Positions 8,836 to 12,315 of a DNA stretch of 12,315 nucleotides are shown in pieces. The position numbers and the translations under genes are program-made. Under the pieces are notes generated by a model. That model ran no database searches. It saw only the letters and a program-made list of their open reading frames with translations, and was not told where the DNA came from. Each line of letters opens with the position of its first letter. Positions within the stretch are counted from its first letter, which is position 1. The stretch covers positions 6,092-18,406 of the forward strand of contig ML770130.1 in assembly GCA_009733575.1 (NCBI GenBank), written 5' to 3'. This DNA is from Gymnopus androsaceus JB14. Its lineage: Eukaryota; Basidiomycota; Agaricomycetes; Agaricales; Omphalotaceae.

Positions 8836-9249
8836 CCATTGGGTTTTTCTGACTCTGATCATGGTGGATGTGTGGATACTAGGAGATCGACGGGGGGTTA
8901 TATCTTCTTCATGGCAGGAGGACCGGTATGCTGGAGTTCTAGACGACAACCGGAGGTGATGCGTTCCACGACTGGCGCTGAGTATATTGGACTAGCTGTG
9001 GCTTCAGACCAAGCGATCTGGTTGAGGTCATTTATGTCTGAAGCCGGTTTACCATTGGAACATCCAATCGAGATCCGGAATGACTGTACAGGCGCCGTTG
9101 CACAAACCCAGAATTCGAAGAAATTGGCGGCAGTTAAAGCGATCGACATGGCATACCACGCTATCCGCGAAAGGGTGGAGAAGAAGACGATTATAGTGAA
9201 TCAGATCCGGTCTGGGGACAATGTAGCGGATGTCTTGACAAAACCATTG
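8836..9249 (+). other. RNase H domain
   Basis: GFSDSDHGG (D at 8851), TTGAEYIGLA (E at 8980) and NDCTGAV (D at 9082) match the copia RNase H Asp-Glu-Asp centre. The usual TEAEY reads TGAEY here, but the Glu that aligns with the catalytic one is kept. The domain ends with the ADVLTKPL signature. Confidence 0.9.
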
Positions 9250-9304
9250 GGTGCAGCAGCGCTCAGGAACTGTGTATGCACACTGGGCTTGGATTGTACG
9301 GATC

Positions 9305-9312
9305 GGGGGGAG
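9305..9312 (+). promoter_or_regulatory. Polypurine tract
   Basis: GGGGGGAG lies immediately before the TGTTGAG start of the 3' LTR, the expected position for plus-strand priming. It is also translated as part of the last pol codons. Confidence 0.85.
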
Positions 9313-9494
9313 TGTTGAGATAAGTGATCCGTACTATACCTGCTTTGACATTTCCTTTTGTAGAACCTTATTTCCGTTCACGTTCTCTCCTTTACTTCCG
9401 CTCACGTGTGCTTACAAATACTACCTAGTTCCTAGGATATAGGCGGTAGCTCGGTACAGCCTCACCTCAGTTGTTCTATCGCTACACAACTGAG
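9313..9494 (+). repeat. 3' LTR (shared 182 bp)
   Basis: Differs from the 5' copy only by T at 9407 (C at 4725). Its first six bases, TGTTGA, supply the last Cys codon and the stop of pol. Directly after homology ends comes GTGAGTATC, and a CCTCATCA at 9520-9527 could be an alternative LTR end, being close to the inverse of TGTTGAG. A 10-bp hairpin (9465-9474 with 9486-9495) spans the end. Confidence 0.9.
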
Positions 9495-9675
9495 GTGAGT
9501 ATCATTACTTACATTAGAACCTCATCAGTATATATTTTCTAATGGTTTATCATTACATTGAGCTTAGAGTATTTCGCGTGATATTTTATGGCCTGGCCGC
9601 AGTGTAATCTACAGTACTAATACATTGTCACCACGATCCGTGATGATCATGACATGACAATGTTACAGCTTTGCA
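9495..9675. other. Short intergenic spacer
   Basis: No gene seen. It holds a 9-bp inverted repeat, ACATTGTCA at 9622-9630 with TGACAATGT at 9655-9663. The first 33 bases may belong to the 3' LTR if that LTR ends at CTCATCA (9527). Confidence 0.4.
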
Positions 9676-9683
9676 CAGAATTC
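9676..9683. repeat. Left 8-bp target duplication CAGAATTC
   Basis: Identical to 9884-9891 and directly adjacent to the left end of the MITE. Confidence 0.9.
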
Positions 9684-9713
9684 CAAGGGGCATTCGGCAT
9701 CCGAACGGCAGAC
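9684..9713 (+). repeat. Left TIR of the MITE
   Basis: 30 bases, exact inverse of 9854-9883, with an internal TTCGGCATCCGAA hairpin. Confidence 0.92.
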
Positions 9714-9853
9714 TCCCTCTTGGGTTACCAAAACAGGCAAGCATGCGCGAGAAAGTTACGTTTTCAATTCAAAAACTGAATGACTGACGCGATCGGATGT
9801 CAGCAGGTGGTGACTTTTCAATTAAGGTCACGATGTGCGCACTGCGCATGCAT

Positions 9854-9883
9854 GTCTGCCGTTCGGATGCCGAATGCCCCTTG
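9854..9883 (-). repeat. Right TIR of the MITE
   Basis: Exact inverse of the left arm, ending GAATGCCCCTTG on the plus strand. Confidence 0.92.
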
Positions 9884-9891
9884 CAGAATTC
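9884..9891. repeat. Right 8-bp target duplication CAGAATTC
   Basis: Second copy of the duplicated target. It overlaps two bases of the candidate TGA stop (9890-9892) of the minus-strand gene. That stop was already present before insertion, because these bases are target sequence. Confidence 0.9.
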
Positions 9892-11535
9892 AATTCAAAA
9901 AAAAAAAATAGGCACCCATATATGGCAAGAGATACACAGCCGCACCGCGCTTATGAGTGGCTCTATCGAGATCTACTTCTACAGACACCCATTGCTTTCT
10001 CGACGAATGAGATTCTGGCGCTAGAATGACGTCGATCTGCGGAAGTGCGGAGACCCCCCCTGAAGATGTAGAGCCAGTAAGAGTGGAGTGATACGTGCGT
10101 AATGGCTCCTGCTGAAGACTATACGTTAGCTCCTTGAACAAAGAGTTACAGACGAAGCACAAACATTCAATATAGTGAGAGCCGTCATCTGCAATCTCAT
10201 AATACTATCGATACTACCCACTATCTCGCAAACAGCGATATTGGTAGAGACCGCGAGTCCAGCCTACACATAAGTACCTTTCTTAATACATTATTTCCTT
10301 TGAAACAAAATGGAAACACACCTCAAACGTGTTCCTCGCATGCTGGACTCGACGCTGAAGGGCTTCGAGATTATCGCTATCCTTCTTGGCAAACAGGACT
10401 AAGCGTAATCCATGGTTTCTTCTGAGCTTTAGTAGCGTCTGTTGGATGTCTTGTAGATTCCTAAGAACGCTCAGCCTTTTAATATCAATTAGGGCCACTG
10501 GAAAACATACCGAAACAGTCCCTCCACGTCTCGGCATATTTCCTCATTTTCCTGAGCTGTAGGGGACTTTTGCACCTTCCGTACTACCATTCGAAAGTAT
10601 TCCCTCACATCGCCCAGGATCTCGGCTACACACTGCTTGTTGCTTCGAAGTGTCTGAAAGGCGAGCGTCTTAGGAAAATAAGACAAGGAGGAACGACAAC
10701 AGCTGAACGTACCTGTACGGTAGCACAAATCTCTGTAAACCCAGCTGCTATGGGCTTTAGCATCCCAAGAACAGGGACGCTATCGCACACAACAGATAAA
10801 GCACCAACGATACTGGCGGCAATTGCGAGCGCATCTTCTGTTCGGCTTGAGCTTGCTGATGGAGGAATATATGGCTGTAAATTTACTGTGTAAATATATA
10901 TGCAAAAATAAGTAGCATCAGATCACTTGCCGTCGCAAAGGAGTATATTCCGTTCAAGTTGTTTCGAAACGTATCCAGGTCTTTGGCGATATTTTTTCGC
11001 TTGTTCTTGCTCAGTGAGAGCCGGGAACTCGAACGAGTAGCATTATTTTCGATATACTCGATGGTCTGCCGGAGTATGCTAAGTACAGAAGGCATCATTG
11101 AATGTTATTCTTCTAGAAAATAAATGTACGAACCTTGTCATAGCCGGAACGAACGTTCCTACTAAAGCACCATCCCTCTGAATTATCTGGTTATCCTTCG
11201 ACTCGAGATTCGCTAATGTGCAAGCGCTATCTACCATTCGATAGATGTCGTTCAATATCTGATGATTTTCATTGGGAGGAAAAATGCTATCCTGTTGAGA
11301 AAAATGCGGTTGTTAGCTCAGTTATTACTTCGGAATATATGAGTTTTACATTGTTCAAAGCCTTCAATCGCTCCAGTAGCATCCTTGTATCCGTTGATTC
11401 CAGTGTCGGAGTAGTAGGAGTACTGTTACTCTCTACTGGTGTCGGAAAAACATCCAAAGATCTAATAGAAGGAGTCTGTTGGCTGGTAGAGGCACCCGAG
11501 CGTGGGCGTCGCAAGCGGAATACGGAGTTCGACAT
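9890..11535 (-). CDS. Spliced gene for a MLKL/Cbl-N-like helical adaptor-domain protein
   Basis: Reconstructed exons (minus strand): 11535-11350, 11291-11134, 11078-10927 or -10931, 10885 or 10874-10713, 10653-10511, 10460-10322, 10263-10165, 10111-9890. All junctions stay in phase and give about 418-423 residues. If intron 7 is not removed, the protein stops at 10126 with about 357-362. The start ATG (MSNSVFRLRRPRSGAS) follows a CT-rich leader and TTCATC. A Ser/Thr/Pro-rich tail of about 50 residues precedes helical segments. Exons 4-6 carry ALAIAASIVGALSVVCDSVP, VLGMLKPIAAGFTEI, then LQDIQQTLLKL, FAKKDSDNLEALQRRVQHA. From memory of the family, this pattern fits the four-helix N-terminal domain annotated in many Agaricomycete proteins as MLKL_NTD or Cbl-N adaptor superfamily, often fused to NACHT, kinase or TPR parts. 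No such partner is seen here. The last exon ends in a T-rich run (YFFFLN) and is the least certain part. Confidence 0.6.
10112..10164 (-). other. Intron 7 candidate, decides the C-terminus
   Basis: GTTTGT donor, GCTAACG branch site and TTCAG acceptor, 53 nt, phase 0 on both sides. Removing it opens a further 73 codons to 9890. Retaining it gives a TAA inside the branch site itself (10126-10128). Confidence 0.5.
10461..10510 (-). other. Intron 5 of the helical-domain gene
   Basis: GTATGT donor, CCCTAAT branch site and CTTAG acceptor, 50 nt. It joins TTT-CG to G-AAT in phase, giving GLFRNLQDIQQ. Confidence 0.65.
10654..10712 (-). other. Intron 4 of the helical-domain gene
   Basis: CAG/GTACGT donor and CTTTCAG acceptor, 59 nt, phase 0. 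It joins EICATVQ to TLRSNKQC. Confidence 0.7.
10875..10930 (-). other. Intron 3: GC-AG (56 nt) or GT-AG (41 nt)
   Basis: Two in-phase solutions exist. A GCAAGT donor (10930) with a TTTACAG acceptor (10875) gives a usual-length GC-AG intron. A GTGATC donor (10926) with an ACACAG acceptor (10886) gives a very short intron and inserts five more residues (FATAINLQPYIPP). Sequence alone does not decide. Confidence 0.5.
11079..11133 (-). other. Intron 2 of the helical-domain gene
   Basis: AAG/GTTCGT donor and ACTTAG acceptor, 55 nt. It joins ACA-AG to C-ATA in phase (PAMTSILRQTIEYIE). Confidence 0.6.
11292..11349 (-). other. Intron 1 of the helical-domain gene
   Basis: AAT/GTAAAA donor, GCTAAC branch site and CAACAG acceptor, 58 nt, phase 0. 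It joins RLKALNN to DSIFPPNENHQ. Confidence 0.65.
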
Positions 11536-11680
11536 GATGAATGAAATGATCTGAGAGGAGCAGCTAAAGAGAAGTTTGAGTGTCTAGGCTGATACGAAAG
11601 CGCAGGGTGCGGGATATCGACAGGACAAGGGAACTGGGTGGACAGAGAATAGCTGTGGAATAGCTGTATAACACGTTGCC
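11536..11680 (-). promoter_or_regulatory. CT-rich leader/promoter of the minus-strand gene
   Basis: On the coding strand this region is pyrimidine-rich (TCTCTGTCCACCCAG, CTTCTCTTTAGCTGCTCCTC) up to the ATG, which is common near fungal start sites. GTTATACAG near 11660-11670 is a weak TATA-like match. No defined operator can be assigned. Confidence 0.35.
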
Positions 11681-11957
11681 ACAAGCGCCATTAGCTTGAT
11701 GAAGCTTTAGGGGGTTAATCCAGGTCAATACCGACTACCGAGTGCAGGATCGCTATATTTGACAGGGAAACGCTGAGCCTGCCCGGTACGTCAGAATCAC
11801 AGGAAGATTAGATGCCTTTACTAGCTTGTAGACATATTTGAGGTTTGCGCCAAGAATGAATTCGCAACTTATTTCACTTGTACAGGACTAGTTCAGCGCA
11901 ATGAAGGTTGAAATTACTGTAGGTTGATCATGTCGTTTTCACTACTTATTAGCGCCC
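11681..11957. other. Intergenic, no gene seen
   Basis: No protein-like frame, RNA gene or clear repeat is visible, apart from scattered GCGCCA and CAGCGCA motifs that share the GGCGC core of the array at 4130-4446. Confidence 0.4.
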
Positions 11958-11984
11958 AGCGCCTACTGATAACTTCAAGGCGCT
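11958..11984. repeat. Hairpin AGCGCCT / AGGCGCT
   Basis: Perfect 7-base arms (11958-11964 and 11978-11984) with a 13-nt loop. It overlaps the larger nested palindrome that follows, so the two folds exclude each other. Confidence 0.6.
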
Positions 11985-12036
11985 ATGGCCGTTGCGCTAT
12001 CCATGCTGTGGGCAGATAGCGATAGCAAATAGCGCC
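11979..12036. repeat. Nested palindrome with GGCGCTAT ends
   Basis: Outer arms GGCGCTAT (11979-11986) and ATAGCGCC (12029-12036) enclose inner arms CGCTATC (11995-12001) and GATAGCG (12015-12021). Both pairs are perfect. The core word GGCGCT is the same as in the A-rich array. Confidence 0.65.
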
Positions 12037-12161
12037 GGTATTATATAATATCCGAATAAGGTGGGACGCACATGGCAAGTGCATGTGGCATCCGGATAGT
12101 TGGTCCGGCCAACGTACTTCGAGTCTGTTACTGTCGGCTCGATAGCGATGTTATGGGCATA

Positions 12162-12182
12162 TAAATAAATAAATAAATAAAT
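12162..12182. repeat. AAAT microsatellite and adjoining purine tract
   Basis: About five copies of TAAA are followed at 12185-12226 by an almost pure A/G run (GGAAAGAGGAAGGAGAGAAG). On the minus strand the latter would be a CT-rich stretch like those before fungal genes, but no start codon with a credible frame follows. Confidence 0.8.
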
Positions 12183-12226
12183 CCCAAAAAGGAAAGAGGA
12201 AGGAGAGAAGAGAGGAAAGAGCGAAA

Positions 12227-12315
12227 CCAACCTCTATTTCTGATATATGTACCTCTTTGAGGGCGCATGACTCTATATACACCATTTTACCGGACGGAAT
12301 GCTATCAAATTCAGT
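12227..12315. other. Window end, no gene seen
   Basis: AT-rich sequence with nothing recognisable; too short to judge. Confidence 0.4.

Larger units (their letters stand above)
4906..9318 (+). pseudogene. gag-pol: Copia gag-pol polyprotein with one in-frame TGA
   Basis: The frame is continuous for 1470 codons except a TGA at codon 159 (5380-5382). The same frame continues past it with recognisable gag sequence (LKDYGG, SLPLDW). Domains, counted from the ATG at 4906: gag to about 250; a CX2CX4HX4C zinc knuckle at 252-265; protease DSGA at 395-398; integrase HHCC zinc site (H534, H539, C568, C571); D598, D663, E699 of the DDE core, with the usual 35 residues between the last two; RT catalytic D1054 and YGDD at 1139-1142; RNase H D1316, E1359, D1393; TKPL near the end. 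All catalytic residues appear present. The TGA precedes the zinc knuckle, so it is unlikely to be a programmed gag/pol readthrough site; a CGA-to-TGA or TGG-to-TGA mutation is simpler. A distal reading from an ATG at 5452 would lack the gag N-terminus. Confidence 0.9.
4631..9494 (+). mobile_element. Ty1/copia LTR retrotransposon, nearly intact
   Basis: Two direct repeats starting TGTTGAGATAAG (4631 and 9313) enclose one long frame with the Ty1/copia (Pseudoviridae-like) domain order gag, protease, integrase, reverse transcriptase, RNase H. The shared repeat is 182 bp and has one difference, C at 4725 versus T at 9407, so the insertion is young. A polypurine tract sits immediately before the 3' LTR. 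No 5-bp target duplication is visible: the base runs outside the two ends (ATTTT on the left; ACTGA or GTGAG on the right) do not match. One TGA interrupts gag. The element reads toward the minus-strand host gene at 9890-11535, so transcription would be convergent. Confidence 0.95.
9684..9883. mobile_element. hAT-type MITE, 200 bp
   Basis: Perfect 30-bp terminal inverted repeats (9684-9713 and 9854-9883), starting CAAGGGGCATTCGG, surround a 140-bp core. Both sides carry a perfect 8-bp CAGAATTC duplication. An 8-bp duplication with a CA-G-rich terminus is the hallmark of the hAT superfamily. There is no coding capacity, so it depends on a transposase encoded elsewhere. Perfect arms and a perfect duplication indicate recent movement. 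Each arm contains its own small hairpin, TTCGG-CAT-CCGAA. The insertion lies right beside the predicted last exon of the minus-strand gene. Confidence 0.92.

Noticed and set aside
10570..10893. 107-aa plus-strand open frame (MHLPYYHSKVF...)
   Set aside because: It is antisense to exons 4 and 5 of the minus-strand gene, whose frame and splice sites are far better supported.
11997..12230. 77-aa minus-strand open frame
   Set aside because: It is made from the purine tract, the AAAT microsatellite and the nested palindrome. Not protein-like beyond low complexity.
1..12315. tRNA or rRNA genes
   Set aside because: I looked for T-loop GTTCNANNC boxes with matching arms and for conserved rRNA words and saw no convincing candidate.

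Overview
The window looks like nuclear DNA of a filamentous basidiomycete (probably Agaricomycetes). The reasons are short introns of about 50-60 nt with CTAAC/CTAAT-type branch sites, CT-rich sequence before a start codon, a Ty1/copia element of basidiomycete type, and a gene resembling the MLKL/Cbl-N-like helical domain genes common in Agaricomycetes. No prokaryotic gene organisation is visible. This is a transposon-rich, gene-poor stretch.

Layout. 1-2500 holds decayed gene pieces: an Asn/Gly-rich 3' exon (308-577), a minus-strand remnant with an in-frame stop (1082-1366), and a broken secreted or GPI-anchor-like gene (about 1752-2491). An 11-bp GGGATACCCTA minisatellite lies at 890-983. 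2695-4062 is a 1.37-kb non-autonomous DNA element with ~85-bp terminal inverted repeats (TIRs). 4130-4446 is an array of A-rich units carrying a GGCGCTG core. 4631-9494 is a nearly intact Ty1/copia LTR retrotransposon. Its LTRs differ at one base and its gag-pol frame is broken by one TGA. 9684-9883 is a 200-bp hAT-type MITE with perfect 30-bp TIRs and a perfect 8-bp target duplication. 9890-11535 (minus) is a spliced host gene of 7-8 exons. 11700-12315 is intergenic, with nested GGCGCTAT palindromes and an AAAT microsatellite.

The retrotransposon reads rightward and the host gene leftward, so they are convergent, with the MITE between them beside the last exon of the host gene. The retrotransposon has every copia domain in order (gag with zinc knuckle, protease, integrase, RT, RNase H), a polypurine tract, and a stop codon supplied by the 3' LTR itself. 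The points most worth a second look are the mismatched U5 ends of the two LTRs, where homology stops exactly at an AG/GTGAGT splice-donor-like junction and no target duplication is seen; the two structure-defined DNA elements; the GGCGCTG array; and the orphan helical-domain gene, whose exon model was reconstructed by hand.
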